Below, in pieces: positions 9,791-19,655 of a stretch of 64,000 bases of DNA. Numbering within the stretch: the first letter of the stretch is position 1; each line of letters begins with the position of its first letter. Source of the DNA: SAR202 cluster bacterium AC-409-J13_OGT_754m (lineage in GTDB: Bacteria > Chloroflexota > Dehalococcoidia > Lucifugimonadales > GCA-2712585); assembly GCA_009391235.1 (NCBI GenBank), contig VEXD01000004.1, positions 1 to 64,000 on the forward strand. The letters run 5' to 3'. A program made the position numbers and the translations under genes. The notes beneath the pieces are model-generated. The model had not been told where the DNA came from, did no database searches, and worked only from the letters and a program-made list of their open reading frames with translations.

Positions 9791-10302
9791 AAGTTTATAT
9801 TGGGATTGGGTCCAATCTGGGAGACCGCATGGTCAATATAGTGAATGGATTAACCTTACTGGGTAGGAAAATACAAATTAAGCAAATGTCCTCGATATAT
9901 GAAACAGTACCTGTCGGCTTTGTTAACCAGCCGGTGTTTCTAAATTGTGTATTCGGAGGTACTACCTATTTGAGTCCTAAAGATTTACTGTCGTTTCTTA
10001 AGGAGATTGAGGGTTTGATGGGACGTACTGAAACGTTTCAAGGAGGTCCACGGGTTTTTGATGCAGATATATTATTTTATGGGAAGACTGTTTTGGAATC
10101 CCACTCTTTAACGATTCCACATCCAGGGATAAAGGCTAGAGCATTTGTATTAATACCTCTATGTGAAATTGCCTGCGAGTTGTTACATCCAGGACTCGGT
10201 AAAACCGCATTGGAACTACTCGAGGAGCTTAAAGACACCAATGGAGTTGTTTTCCATTCGCAACCTCCTACCATAGATATAATTCCCTCTCAAAAGTGTT
10301 AG
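9778..10302 (+). CDS. folK: 2-amino-4-hydroxy-6-hydroxymethyldihydropteridine pyrophosphokinase
   Basis: YIGIGSNLGDR, VFDADILFYG, LTIPHPGIKARAFVLIPL; start overlaps folP end. Confidence 0.93.
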   Translation: MDRIEVYIGIGSNLGDRMVNIVNGLTLLGRKIQIKQMSSIYETVPVGFVNQPVFLNCVFGGTTYLSPKDLLSFLKEIEGLMGRTETFQGGPRVFDADILFYGKTVLESHSLTIPHPGIKARAFVLIPLCEIACELLHPGLGKTALELLEELKDTNGVVFHSQPPTIDIIPSQKC

Positions 10303-10309
10303 TGTAGGG

Positions 10310-10489
10310 TTAAACTAAGCCAGGAGGTAGAAGATTGGGAATAGATTCCCTGATTGCATATTGCAAGGCACAACTTTGACACTTTAGTGAACCTTCAATA
10401 ATGAGATCCCCACAAGATTTTTTAGACTTTAGTTTTAAATCGCCATTACATATTGGGCAAACAAGCATGTTCACTAATTGTCTTCTCAT
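10310..10489 (-). CDS. Small zinc-ribbon protein, Trm112/UPF0434-like (59 aa, below the ORF-track cutoff)
   Basis: Reverse-complement translation: MRRQLVNMLVCPICNGDLKLKSKKSCGDLIIEGSLKCQSCALQYAIRESIPNLLPPGLV*, with LVCPxC...LxCxxCxxxYxIxxxIPxLLP pattern. Confidence 0.82.
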   Translation of the reverse strand: MRRQLVNMLVCPICNGDLKLKSKKSCGDLIIEGSLKCQSCALQYAIRESIPNLLPPGLV

Positions 10490-10543
10490 TGTGGGGCGTG
10501 GATCATTAACGATTCTATTATAGATTGACTCAACATATGTTGA

Positions 10544-11038
10544 TTAACTGACTAATCCTTTCTCAAAGATGGAATTTAAGATGTCTGCGAGCAAGAATAT
10601 TACGGCTCCCAAAATTACCACTGTAGTGGGCCCAGATATTAATGAGGTTAATTTCCCATAGGAATTTTCTCTATATCGCGTTTTGATGAATCTAACCAAA
10701 TAGAACATATATAAAGCTAATGCGATTTTAGTTCCTAGTGTGACTACATATAATGTCCCAACAAACCCCGAGGTTAAACGTTCGAATGTGAGTATGGCAC
10801 CAGTAATTAGAAGTACTGTCATAGCGGTGGTTACCATAGTGCGAAAATCTTCTGCAATAGAAAGCATAGTATCGCTTTTTAATTGCTTAAGTGATGGCCT
10901 AAGGACCAAAACGTAAAAAATACCACCCCCTACCCAGGTAGCTGAAGCTATGGCATGGAGCCACCTTATTATTATTAAAAGAACTTCCGTAATATCCATT
11001 TGTAATTCATTCTTCTGAGTCAGATAATTCTGATTCAA
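10544..11038 (-). CDS. Integral membrane protein, CopD-like
   Basis: IIIRWLHAIASATWVGGGIFYVLVLRP and further hydrophobic helices; probable start at internal MDITEVLL. Confidence 0.6.
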   Translation of the reverse strand: MNQNYLTQKNELQMDITEVLLIIIRWLHAIASATWVGGGIFYVLVLRPSLKQLKSDTMLSIAEDFRTMVTTAMTVLLITGAILTFERLTSGFVGTLYVVTLGTKIALALYMFYLVRFIKTRYRENSYGKLTSLISGPTTVVILGAVIFLLADILNSIFEKGLVS

Positions 11039-12254
11039 TCAAATCTTTAGCAACATTCATGAGGTTATCCCTCATTGCTGAATCTGTGTTACGACTGTCT
11101 AAATATATGCCTAAAGCTTCTATGGTACTAAGCTTTTCTATTACGTCTGCTGGTATACGGGTTCTGCGTTCATCTTCTTTCACATGGCGGGTAATGGATG
11201 TTATGAAGTGAGCCTCGGACAAGGCTTGCCTAATAGAATTCTCGTCAAGTTGTGTGGAGTGTTCGGCATCAAGGTATATTCGGACTCTGACAATTGCATC
11301 ATTTACCGCATGTTTCGATATTATACTTATCACCTCTGAATTTGGATCATGACTTGTTTGTTCTATATCGACATCAATTGTGACGAATTCACGAGCTTTT
11401 ACTTCGTGGAAAGTGAAATCAATTAGTCTTTTACCCTGTTTAAACTCTGAGTTAAGCTCTATAACACAAAAGCCTTTTTTATCTCCCTCTTCTCCGAAAT
11501 CCACCCGTTGTAGACTGCCTGCATAAACCATTAGCGGGTCTTGTCTTAAGATTTGATGTCTATGGATATGGCCCAATGCGATGTAGTCGAATTCCGGAAG
11601 ATGTATATCGCTTGGCATTAAAAAATGATCCTGCCCCAGAATCATGGAACGTTCCGAACCTAATTTAGCCCCTGATATTGTTAGGTGGCCTGTCAATATA
11701 GCAGGAATATTGGGATTTAGTTGTTTTGCGGAGAGTTTAATCCCTGTTGAAAAAAGGTATTGTATGCGCTCATTAACTTCTTCTATTGACATTCCTCGGG
11801 TTTCTTCTCTCGTTAGCAACTGGCTACGTTTGGGCCACGGTACTGATACTATCTGTAATGGTCCACTAGGTGTCTCAATAGTAAAGGTTTTTAATTCATT
11901 TCCTACGTGAATATTAGGCACACGTAAAGTATCAAAGATATCAATTGAGGTAGCTTTTCCTGCCCCATGGGGTAAGTCGTGGTTTCCCACTAGTAAAAAT
12001 ATCGGGATTCCTGCCTCAGATATTTTGGCCAGACGCTTTGCTAATTCTCGCTGCTGAGTTTGAGAAGGGTCTCGATTTTTGTAAGTATCACCGGCAAGTA
12101 ACACAAGGTCAACTTTTGCAGTTATGGAATATTCTACAACTTCATCCAAGGCTGCTAAGAAATCCATTAGTCTCGTAGACAACCCGGTACTTGGATCTAT
12201 ACGACCGTAATTTTCGACTCCAATATGAAGGTCAGCAAAATGAAGGATTCGCAT
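11007..12254 (-). CDS. Metallophosphoesterase, DNA repair exonuclease SbcD/Mre11-like
   Basis: ILHFADLHIG, LLAGDTYKNRDPS, LLVGNHDLPHG, ILTGHLTISGA, YIALGHIHRHQ. Confidence 0.9.
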   Translation of the reverse strand: MRILHFADLHIGVENYGRIDPSTGLSTRLMDFLAALDEVVEYSITAKVDLVLLAGDTYKNRDPSQTQQRELAKRLAKISEAGIPIFLLVGNHDLPHGAGKATSIDIFDTLRVPNIHVGNELKTFTIETPSGPLQIVSVPWPKRSQLLTREETRGMSIEEVNERIQYLFSTGIKLSAKQLNPNIPAILTGHLTISGAKLGSERSMILGQDHFLMPSDIHLPEFDYIALGHIHRHQILRQDPLMVYAGSLQRVDFGEEGDKKGFCVIELNSEFKQGKRLIDFTFHEVKAREFVTIDVDIEQTSHDPNSEVISIISKHAVNDAIVRVRIYLDAEHSTQLDENSIRQALSEAHFITSITRHVKEDERRTRIPADVIEKLSTIEALGIYLDSRNTDSAMRDNLMNVAKDLIESELSDSEE

Positions 12255-12287
12255 TAAAGTTCTATCCCATTTAATACTTTATCTGGT

Positions 12288-12644
12288 CTATGTTGTGGTT
12301 GAAAGGCCCATAAGAGAACCAATTGCAGCTAACATCTTTTGAAGGTCGTCTTTATGGAGAGAACCAAGCTGACGAATAACTGATGTGCTGTGAAGAGTGG
12401 TAATTCTTCCCCTAATTAATGATGGCCTTAGAAGGCCTGAGTCCTGCCATCTGGCTAAGGTATAATCTCCCCTCCTAGGTTGGCTGTTAAAGTTACCTGT
12501 GATTTGGGCCACTACAAGTTCTGAATTGCCGTCCGACAGGTCTATTTCCGCCAATACCGCAACGGGCCGTTGCTTAGAAGGCATGCTATCACCGGTGGAT
12601 ACAAACGGGACTAATAAAATATCCCCACGATTATATTTTGACAT
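12288..12644 (-). CDS. MazF/PemK-like growth inhibitor family protein
   Basis: YNRGDILLVPFVSTGDSMPSKQRPVAVLAE...LLRPSLIRGRITTLHSTSVIRQLGSL. Confidence 0.75.
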   Translation of the reverse strand: MSKYNRGDILLVPFVSTGDSMPSKQRPVAVLAEIDLSDGNSELVVAQITGNFNSQPRRGDYTLARWQDSGLLRPSLIRGRITTLHSTSVIRQLGSLHKDDLQKMLAAIGSLMGLSTTT

Positions 12645-12741
12645 GATTGAAGTTGCTCAAAACTGATGATATTGACATACTTTTAATTTTGCGAGACCGA
12701 GATACGCTCTTGATTTTATAGGGTTGCATGGATTTGGAATT

Positions 12742-13065
12742 TCAAGCCGTGTCATATATAGAATCCTCCTGACTATCCCAGTCCTTTCCTAACTCATCCT
12801 GTGCCGAATTAGGGAATTCAGTCAATAAAATGATTCGCCCCAAACTTTGTTCTTCGATGGCTTTTTGGGTCACTCTATAGAACATAGTTCCTCCGGCTGA
12901 ATTCCACATTTCTAGGTAACCCGCTCTACTTTGGGCGCCTATCCACGTATGCGGAATTCTCCTTTGGTCAAGCAGATTAAATAACTTGTGTTGATCTACC
13001 ACGCCCAACACGTAAATTTGTTCTAGTAATTCAATTCTAGGACTTTGAGGACCTGAATGCTCCAC
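12742..13065 (-). CDS. Hypothetical protein; may be the 3' part of a longer gene interrupted by TAG
   Basis: Open frame from GTG. In-frame upstream sequence to an ATG at 13164 is interrupted only by TAG at 13099-13101. Confidence 0.45.
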   Translation of the reverse strand: MEHSGPQSPRIELLEQIYVLGVVDQHKLFNLLDQRRIPHTWIGAQSRAGYLEMWNSAGGTMFYRVTQKAIEEQSLGRIILLTEFPNSAQDELGKDWDSQEDSIYDTA

Positions 13066-13374
13066 ATTATTGGAGGATTCACTAATAAGAGATTCTAGCT
13101 ACTCAAGATTTTGTCGTATGCTTTTGATATGCTTTTGGACTTGAGATTCACGTTTGATTCTCATTTTCACCCCCACCCGACAGAATGCATTTTATATGAC
13201 GTTGCTTCTTACGTCTAGATGAGAAAGCAAAATGGTAATTCTGGTCAAATATTCACTGAATTAGTTTTTGGATTATAGTACCAATTGGCATATATTTAAA
13301 ATGCTTTAATCGCATACATGTTGATGATGAACTGAGTTTGGGCAGGGTGCTAATAGGGCAAGCTATTAGTGATT

Positions 13375-14868
13375 CTAATTTCCTTTTAGTTTGGCGTCGA
13401 GCGTTCCCACTAGGGTTTTTACAGGTAAGCGTATCTGCATCATAGTATCCCGATCTCTGATAGTAACCTGTCCATCATTTAAAGAATCAAAGTCGATTGT
13501 AATGCAATACGGAGTTCCTATTTCGTCCTGTCTGCGATATCTGCGACCAATACTTTGGCTCGTATCGTATGTTGAAGAATATTTAGCCCTAACCAGTTCG
13601 TATACCTCTAGAGATAAAGGAATAAGCTGTTCGTTTCTACTGAGTGGAAGAATCGCTACTTTATAGGGGGATAAAAGCGGATTCAGTTTAAGAAGAGTTC
13701 GATTGTCGGTTTTTCCACCAGGTTGGGTTGGTTGTATTATCTCTTCAGAATATGAGTCTAATAATATTGCCAACGCAGCTCTATCTACCCCTCCTGATGG
13801 TTCAATTATGTATGGGTAATAGTGTTCATGGGTTTCTTCATCAAAGTATGTTAAATCTTGTCCGCTAAACTCTGAATGTTGTCTAAGATCAAAATCCGTT
13901 CGGTTGGCGATTCCTTCTAGTTCTGCCCAACCCCATGGAAAGTTATATTCTATATCAATCACTTTTTTGGCATAGTGCGCTAGATTCTCTGAACTATGCT
14001 CTTGTAATCTGAGGTTATCTTTATTTATTCCTAAGTTAATGTACCAGTTGAGTCTGTTTTCAACCCAGTAGTTGAACCAGTCTTCATCAGTTCCTGGCTT
14101 TACAAAAAACTCAAGTTCCATTTGTTCAAACTCTCTGGTTCGAAAAGTGAAATTACCAGGTGTAATTTCGTTTCGGAAAGCCTTCCCAATCTGTGCTATG
14201 CCAAACGGTAATTTGAGCCTAGTCGTATTGGCTATATTGGCAAAATTGGTGAATATGCCTTGAGCAGTCTCGGGGCGGAGATAAATCCTTGAGCGTTGCA
14301 ATACTGATGATACCTCTTTCATCCTTTCTTCTAATATAGATAATTCCGAACTAATTGATTCAATTTCCAATGATTTTTCTTGAAAAGATTCGATAGTTGT
14401 TTGCAAATGTTTGGAAACTTCCTGGGATAGTTTCAACAACTCTTGTAAACTGTCTAACGGACCCATTGTTGTACTAAACATTAAGTTGAATTGCCGCTCA
14501 TCACTCAATATGCCCCCGCACGTTGGACAATTTGATGAGTTTAATAAGTCGTCAACCCGGAATCTTTGATGACATTCGTTGCATTCTACCAGTGGGTCTG
14601 TGAAATTCTGCAAATGCCCGCTTGCTTCCCATACACGTGGATGCATAAGTATAGCGGAATCTAGACCAACCACATTAGGATGCTCATGAACCATCGATTG
14701 CCACCAGACTTGATTAATATTTCGCTTTATTTCAACTCCTAGAGGACCGTAGTCCCAAGTTGCGTTGATGCCACCGTATATTTCACTGTTTTGGAATATA
14801 AAGCCTCTTCGTTTGGATAAAGAAAGAAACTTCTCCATGACAGTTGATTCGTGATTAATAGAAGCCAA
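13375..14868 (-). CDS. glyS: Glycyl-tRNA synthetase
   Basis: KRRGFIFQNSEIYGGINATWDYGPLGVEIKRN, YLRPETAQGIF, FRNEITPGNFTFRTREFEQMELEFF. Confidence 0.95.
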   Translation of the reverse strand: MASINHESTVMEKFLSLSKRRGFIFQNSEIYGGINATWDYGPLGVEIKRNINQVWWQSMVHEHPNVVGLDSAILMHPRVWEASGHLQNFTDPLVECNECHQRFRVDDLLNSSNCPTCGGILSDERQFNLMFSTTMGPLDSLQELLKLSQEVSKHLQTTIESFQEKSLEIESISSELSILEERMKEVSSVLQRSRIYLRPETAQGIFTNFANIANTTRLKLPFGIAQIGKAFRNEITPGNFTFRTREFEQMELEFFVKPGTDEDWFNYWVENRLNWYINLGINKDNLRLQEHSSENLAHYAKKVIDIEYNFPWGWAELEGIANRTDFDLRQHSEFSGQDLTYFDEETHEHYYPYIIEPSGGVDRAALAILLDSYSEEIIQPTQPGGKTDNRTLLKLNPLLSPYKVAILPLSRNEQLIPLSLEVYELVRAKYSSTYDTSQSIGRRYRRQDEIGTPYCITIDFDSLNDGQVTIRDRDTMMQIRLPVKTLVGTLDAKLKGN

Positions 14869-14998
14869 TTTAATTCCTCTTGAAAGGATTGTGATCTTCA
14901 GGTTACCAAGCAGATATCCAAGTGTAAAGACAACTGAGATTGTTTTCGAGCATATTATTGACAGGCGTTATTGGTTAGACTAGTCTGGAGTTAGCAAG

Positions 14999-15073
14999 GG
15001 GCCCGTAGCTCAGTGGCAGAGCGGCCGGCTCATAACCGGTTGGTCGTAGGTTCGAACCCTGCCGGGCCCACCA
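14999..15073 (+). tRNA. tRNA with CAT anticodon (Met, or Ile2 if lysidinylated), CCA encoded
   Basis: GGGCCCG/CGGGCCC acceptor stem, GCCGGCTCATAACCGGT anticodon arm, GGTTCGAACC T arm, A-CCA end. Confidence 0.95.
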
Positions 15074-15108
15074 AACTGCGATTGCAATTGGTTTAAACTA
15101 AGTTCGTT

Positions 15109-15780
15109 TTAGGGCCATTGTGGGCGTTCCATAGAGAATTTGTTGTTTACTTCTACGAAGTCTAGGTATCCCAGCCTACCTACGGGATTGACTTTCAAGA
15201 CATCAATAATACCGTCTACTATAACCTCATCATCTATATGAATTCCGACCACTTCTCCAAACACAACAACGTTGGGTTTATCTTCTGATTTAGACAATAT
15301 GTTTTGTGAATATAAGTATCTGCATTCTAATTGAAGTGGGCTTTCTGCTACACGAGGACATTTTACTATTAAAGACGGTGCTTTAGTGAGGCCTGCATAT
15401 TGGAATTCATCGATATCGGGAGGGGCAGGCACTGCGGTTGCATTCATCTTTGCACTTAGCTTTTTTGTTGCAATGTTGACCACAAATTCCCCGGTGGTTT
15501 GGGCGTCCAATACTGCATCTTTGAGTCGTCCATTTCTGTGACTGCCGGTAGATGCGAACATCACTTGGGGTGGTTCATAGGCAACTGCGTTGAAGAACGA
15601 GTATGGCGCCAGGTTAGGAATTCCCGAGATACTGATAGTGGATATCCATCCTATAGGTCGTGGTACTACCATTGCATTTAGAGGATCGTGGCGCAGTCCG
15701 TGGCCGTTTTTGGGTTCATAAAACATGGTAGCGTCCTTTGAGAACAACTGAATTGGGGCTGCATGATTTGTCAATATCAA
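15109..15780 (-). CDS. Flavin reductase-like domain protein
   Basis: DPLNAMVVPRPIGWISTISISGIPNLAPYSFFNAVAYEPPQVMFAS...KDAVLDAQTTGEFVVNIA. Confidence 0.85.
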   Translation of the reverse strand: MILTNHAAPIQLFSKDATMFYEPKNGHGLRHDPLNAMVVPRPIGWISTISISGIPNLAPYSFFNAVAYEPPQVMFASTGSHRNGRLKDAVLDAQTTGEFVVNIATKKLSAKMNATAVPAPPDIDEFQYAGLTKAPSLIVKCPRVAESPLQLECRYLYSQNILSKSEDKPNVVVFGEVVGIHIDDEVIVDGIIDVLKVNPVGRLGYLDFVEVNNKFSMERPQWP

Positions 15781-16010
15781 AGACTATGGTAACACACAGT
15801 AACCAGGATTATAGGTTATTCAGACAATCAAGTGTGCTGTGTCTAAAAAGTTCATTTAATGTTGTCATTTAATATTGTTTATGATAGGGTTGTGATGCCC
15901 TAAATTGTTGCATCGTCTCATCTGCTTCCTAGGTTCAGCATTGGAACCCCCGCTTAGTTGCCCGTGTGACGCTGCCTCGAGGGAAATTAAGCGCATTTAA
16001 GGAGCGTTGC

Positions 16011-16292
16011 ATGAACATCTACGTTGGAAATCTGTCGTACGATAGTGGGGAAGACGACATTAAGGTCGCTTTCACTGCTTTTGGTAACGTCAGTGAAGTA
16101 AGGTTGATTACTGACCGGTATTCGGGTCGCTCGAAGGGGTTCGCCTTTGTCGAGATGCCTGATGCAGGTGAAGCTGAGTCAGCCATACAGGGATTAAATG
16201 GTACAAGTCTAGAGGGACGCACTTTAACTGTTAATGAGGCAAGGCCTCGCGAACAGAATGGTGGAGGCAATCGGGGCTCTAGGCCCTATTAG
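16011..16292 (+). CDS. RNA-binding protein with one RRM domain
   Basis: IYVGNLSYDSGEDDIKVAFTAFGNVSEVRLITDRYSGRSKGFAFVEM (RNP2 and RNP1). ATG preceded by AAGGAG. Confidence 0.93.
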   Translation: MNIYVGNLSYDSGEDDIKVAFTAFGNVSEVRLITDRYSGRSKGFAFVEMPDAGEAESAIQGLNGTSLEGRTLTVNEARPREQNGGGNRGSRPY

Positions 16293-16341
16293 TAACAAAC
16301 ACCCGTTGATGCTATTTATAGCATCCTAGGTTAAACAATTT

Positions 16342-16372
16342 GGGGGCACGCAAGCGGGGTGCCTCCTTTTTT
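16342..16372 (+). terminator. Rho-independent terminator of the RRM gene
   Basis: GGGGGCAC...GTGCCTCC stem (one GU) followed by TTTTTT. Confidence 0.82.
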
Positions 16373-16522
16373 ATTAGCTTTTTCGCATCCATATGTTTGG
16401 TTATTATTAATTGGAGTATTGAAAAGTTGGCATTCTGATGCGCTTTATGTAGGATTGATTGCATAGAATTACCAGGACTGTTTGATCGATATACGTAAGT
16501 ATGTAAATCTTGGGGGTATATT

Positions 16523-18016
16523 ATGACTAAGATTGCTTTTAGAGGTGGATGGGTAGTCGGATGGATCGATGGCAGACATCAAGTACTGGAAGGCGGGACA
16601 GTAGTAGTTGAAAAAGATCGGATCATATTTGTAGGATTTCCTGATGATCCAGCATGCCCGTCCGCTGATCGGGTTATTTTCACACAAGGCAAATTGGTTT
16701 CACCTGGGCTAATAAATTTACATTGTATTGCTAATTTAGACCTGCAGCCCTTGAGTATTGATACAGGAAGATCCCTTGGCCCTGGTTTGCCGATATCAAT
16801 GAGTGATTCTCACCCAGACAAAACCCATATATTTTCAGATGAGGATTTCCGAACAAGTGCTCAATTCTGTGTTGCGACTCTTCTAAAGGCAGGAAATACT
16901 TCTTATGCAGGAGTTACTACCGGTCTAAATAAAATGTGGGAGGACCCGATTCAGGAACCTTACGCCTTGGCAGAAGCATCAGAGAACATGGGTGTACGGG
17001 CATGGCTAGCGCATTTTTATGAAGAAGCTAAGGATTTTGCTGAAGTAAACGGCAAAATGACAACCATTTGGGATAGAGGGAAGGCTCAGCACGGACTCGA
17101 TCGAGCTATTGAGTTTAATAAATTTCTTAATGGTAGAGGAGATGGGCGACTGACCGGTTTTCTATTTCCATATCGGACTGAAAAATGTTCTGATGAATTG
17201 TTACAAGAAACTATGCGTCAATCTAGGCTTTTAGGAGATACGCATGTTCGTTCACATTTTTCACAGCATTTGGACGAATTCGAGGATGCAAAAAAACGGA
17301 ATGGGAAGTCCATGATTGAATGGCTCCAGGATATTGGATTTCTTGGTTCTCAGGTATGTCTTACGCATGCCAGGTATATTGCGGGCCATCAATTAACAGG
17401 TGATCCCCCTGGAAAAGATTTGGAGATATTGTCTAATTCCTTGACGAGTGTTTGTCACTGTCCTGTAATATCTGCCAGGAATGCTAGGGGAGGATTGCAA
17501 TCTCTTAGCAAATATGTATTCGCGGGAGTTAATGTGGGAATAGGATGTGACGCATTTCCTCCTGATTTGATAGAGGAAATGCGTGTTGGAGCTTTGGTTA
17601 ACAAAGAACTGGATCATCATAAGGATTCTGGTACTGTGAAAGAGTTTTTTGATGCTGCTACTATTGGCGGTGCGAAAGCTTTGGGTAGAAATGATATTGG
17701 GCGTTTGGAGGCAGGTTGTTTAGCCGATATTAGCGTTTTTAATTTAGAATCACTTGCATTAGGCCCTCTAGATGATCCAATGCGCACATTTTTCCATTAT
17801 GGCCACGGGTCTGATTGTGAGAAAGTGATGGTAAATGGGCGGTTAGTGGTAGATGAAGGACGTGTTATCGGTGTTGATGAGGAGGAGCTGTTAAGTAGAG
17901 TTAACGATACGTGGGCTAGATATAGAACTGGGACAGTAAGTAGGAATCATCCAGGCAAATTAGTGGATGAAATATACCCTCCGGTAATTCCTATAGTACG
18001 ACCAACCACTCACTAG
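16523..18016 (+). CDS. Amidohydrolase / chlorohydrolase-like (TRZ/ATZ-type) protein
   Basis: GKLVSPGLINLHCI, HVRSHFSQHLDE, VGIGCDAFPPD, LEAGCLADISVFNLE, VMVNGRLVVDEGRV. Confidence 0.82.
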   Translation: MTKIAFRGGWVVGWIDGRHQVLEGGTVVVEKDRIIFVGFPDDPACPSADRVIFTQGKLVSPGLINLHCIANLDLQPLSIDTGRSLGPGLPISMSDSHPDKTHIFSDEDFRTSAQFCVATLLKAGNTSYAGVTTGLNKMWEDPIQEPYALAEASENMGVRAWLAHFYEEAKDFAEVNGKMTTIWDRGKAQHGLDRAIEFNKFLNGRGDGRLTGFLFPYRTEKCSDELLQETMRQSRLLGDTHVRSHFSQHLDEFEDAKKRNGKSMIEWLQDIGFLGSQVCLTHARYIAGHQLTGDPPGKDLEILSNSLTSVCHCPVISARNARGGLQSLSKYVFAGVNVGIGCDAFPPDLIEEMRVGALVNKELDHHKDSGTVKEFFDAATIGGAKALGRNDIGRLEAGCLADISVFNLESLALGPLDDPMRTFFHYGHGSDCEKVMVNGRLVVDEGRVIGVDEEELLSRVNDTWARYRTGTVSRNHPGKLVDEIYPPVIPIVRPTTH

Positions 18017-18088
18017 TACAACAAGCTTTTATAAGACCCTAAATAGATCAACAGTATCTTAATGCAGGTAATAAACGAGAGGTGTTAA

Positions 18089-19615
18089 ATGAGTGGCGAT
18101 AATAGCCAGACAATTATTGCGCACTGTATTAAATCGGGCTCTTTGGATAAACCAGCAATTGTAGTCCCTAATGGTCCAGTTATTACCTATAGCTCGCTCG
18201 TCGACCAAGTAGACAGGGTTAGAGGGTCTTTAGAGTCAATGGGTTTGAAGAGAGGGGATAGAGTCGCAGTAGTATTACCTAACAGTATTGAGGCACTTAT
18301 TTGTTTTTTTGCGGTTACTTCTGTTGCGACTGTAGCTCCGTTAAATCCATCATATACGTCAGAGGAGATCAAGTTTTATATAGAAGATATAGGTGCAACG
18401 ACCTTAATAACATCAGAAACATCAGGAATCGGAATCAGAGAAAGTGCTCCAGCCCACGTAAACCATATCAAGGTTTCCCTTGACGATAACGGGGATATGA
18501 ACCTTGTTTTCTCAGGTGGTAATACCTCAAATCAAGAGACCATGGTTCCTAATGCTGATGATGTTGCTCTTATACTCCATACGAGTGGTACTACTAGTAG
18601 ACCTAAAAAGGTGCCGTTAACACATGGAAATCTTTTGACATCAGTTAACAATATAGTGGGCACTTATCTTTTGACAGAAGAAGATGTTTCACTTTGCGTG
18701 ATGCCTTTATTCCATGTGCACGGTCTTATAGCCTCTTCACTTTCTACCTTTGCTTCTGGTGGAACTCTTTTGTTGCCCACGCCGTTTAATGTAATTAAAT
18801 TCAGGGATTTAATTAGTAATTACGGTGCCACTTGGTGTTCTGCGGTTCCAGCGATATATCAGACTGTACTTAATCGCATAAAGGTGAGAGACAAAGTGTT
18901 AAATGAACCTAATCAGTTGCGGTTTCTCAGGTCGTGTAGTGCTGCTCTGCCTGGTTCGCTTATGTTGGAGTTGGAAGATCAATTTGGAGTTCCAGTATTA
19001 GAAGCATATGGCATGACTGAAGCTTCTCACCAAATGTCATCTAATCCATTGCCACCAGATAAACGTGTTCCAGGTTCTGTCGGTAAGGGCACTAATGTCG
19101 ATATTTGTATTATGGATGCTAATGGGAACATATTAGGGGCTGATACACTGGGTGAGATAGTAATTAAAGGGTGCAATGTGATTAACGGATATGAAGATAA
19201 CCCCTTAGCAAACATCGATTCGTTTACGGATGGATGGTTTCGCACCGGTGATGAAGGGATTATTGGGGAAGATGGACATTTGATTATCAAGGCACGCATT
19301 AAGGAAATTATTAATCGTAGTGGAGAAAAGATTGCGCCTGGTGAAATTGATGAGGTATTGATGATGCATGACGCTGTAGTAGAGGCGGTGGCCTTTGGTG
19401 TTCCACATTCTGTCAGGGGTGAAGATCCATGTGCAGCAGTAGTAACTAATTATCCCGTTACCAGTCAAGAACTAGTTTCGCATTGTAGGTTACATTTGGC
19501 TCCGTTTAAATGTCCAAGAACTATTTATGTTGTTGACAGTATTCCACGGACTGCGACGGGGAAGGTTCAACGGAAAAAAGTTGCGGAATATGTGTTAGAA
19601 AATCTTGGTATCTGA
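18089..19615 (+). CDS. AMP-dependent acyl-CoA synthetase (AMP-binding)
   Basis: LILHTSGTTSRPKKVPLTHGN, EAYGMTEASHQM, GWFRTGDEGIIGEDGHLII, PRTATGKVQRKKV. Confidence 0.93.
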   Translation: MSGDNSQTIIAHCIKSGSLDKPAIVVPNGPVITYSSLVDQVDRVRGSLESMGLKRGDRVAVVLPNSIEALICFFAVTSVATVAPLNPSYTSEEIKFYIEDIGATTLITSETSGIGIRESAPAHVNHIKVSLDDNGDMNLVFSGGNTSNQETMVPNADDVALILHTSGTTSRPKKVPLTHGNLLTSVNNIVGTYLLTEEDVSLCVMPLFHVHGLIASSLSTFASGGTLLLPTPFNVIKFRDLISNYGATWCSAVPAIYQTVLNRIKVRDKVLNEPNQLRFLRSCSAALPGSLMLELEDQFGVPVLEAYGMTEASHQMSSNPLPPDKRVPGSVGKGTNVDICIMDANGNILGADTLGEIVIKGCNVINGYEDNPLANIDSFTDGWFRTGDEGIIGEDGHLIIKARIKEIINRSGEKIAPGEIDEVLMMHDAVVEAVAFGVPHSVRGEDPCAAVVTNYPVTSQELVSHCRLHLAPFKCPRTIYVVDSIPRTATGKVQRKKVAEYVLENLGI

Positions 19616-19655
19616 CAATTGCAGCGCGGGATTGAGTGGATATGGGGTATTTAAG

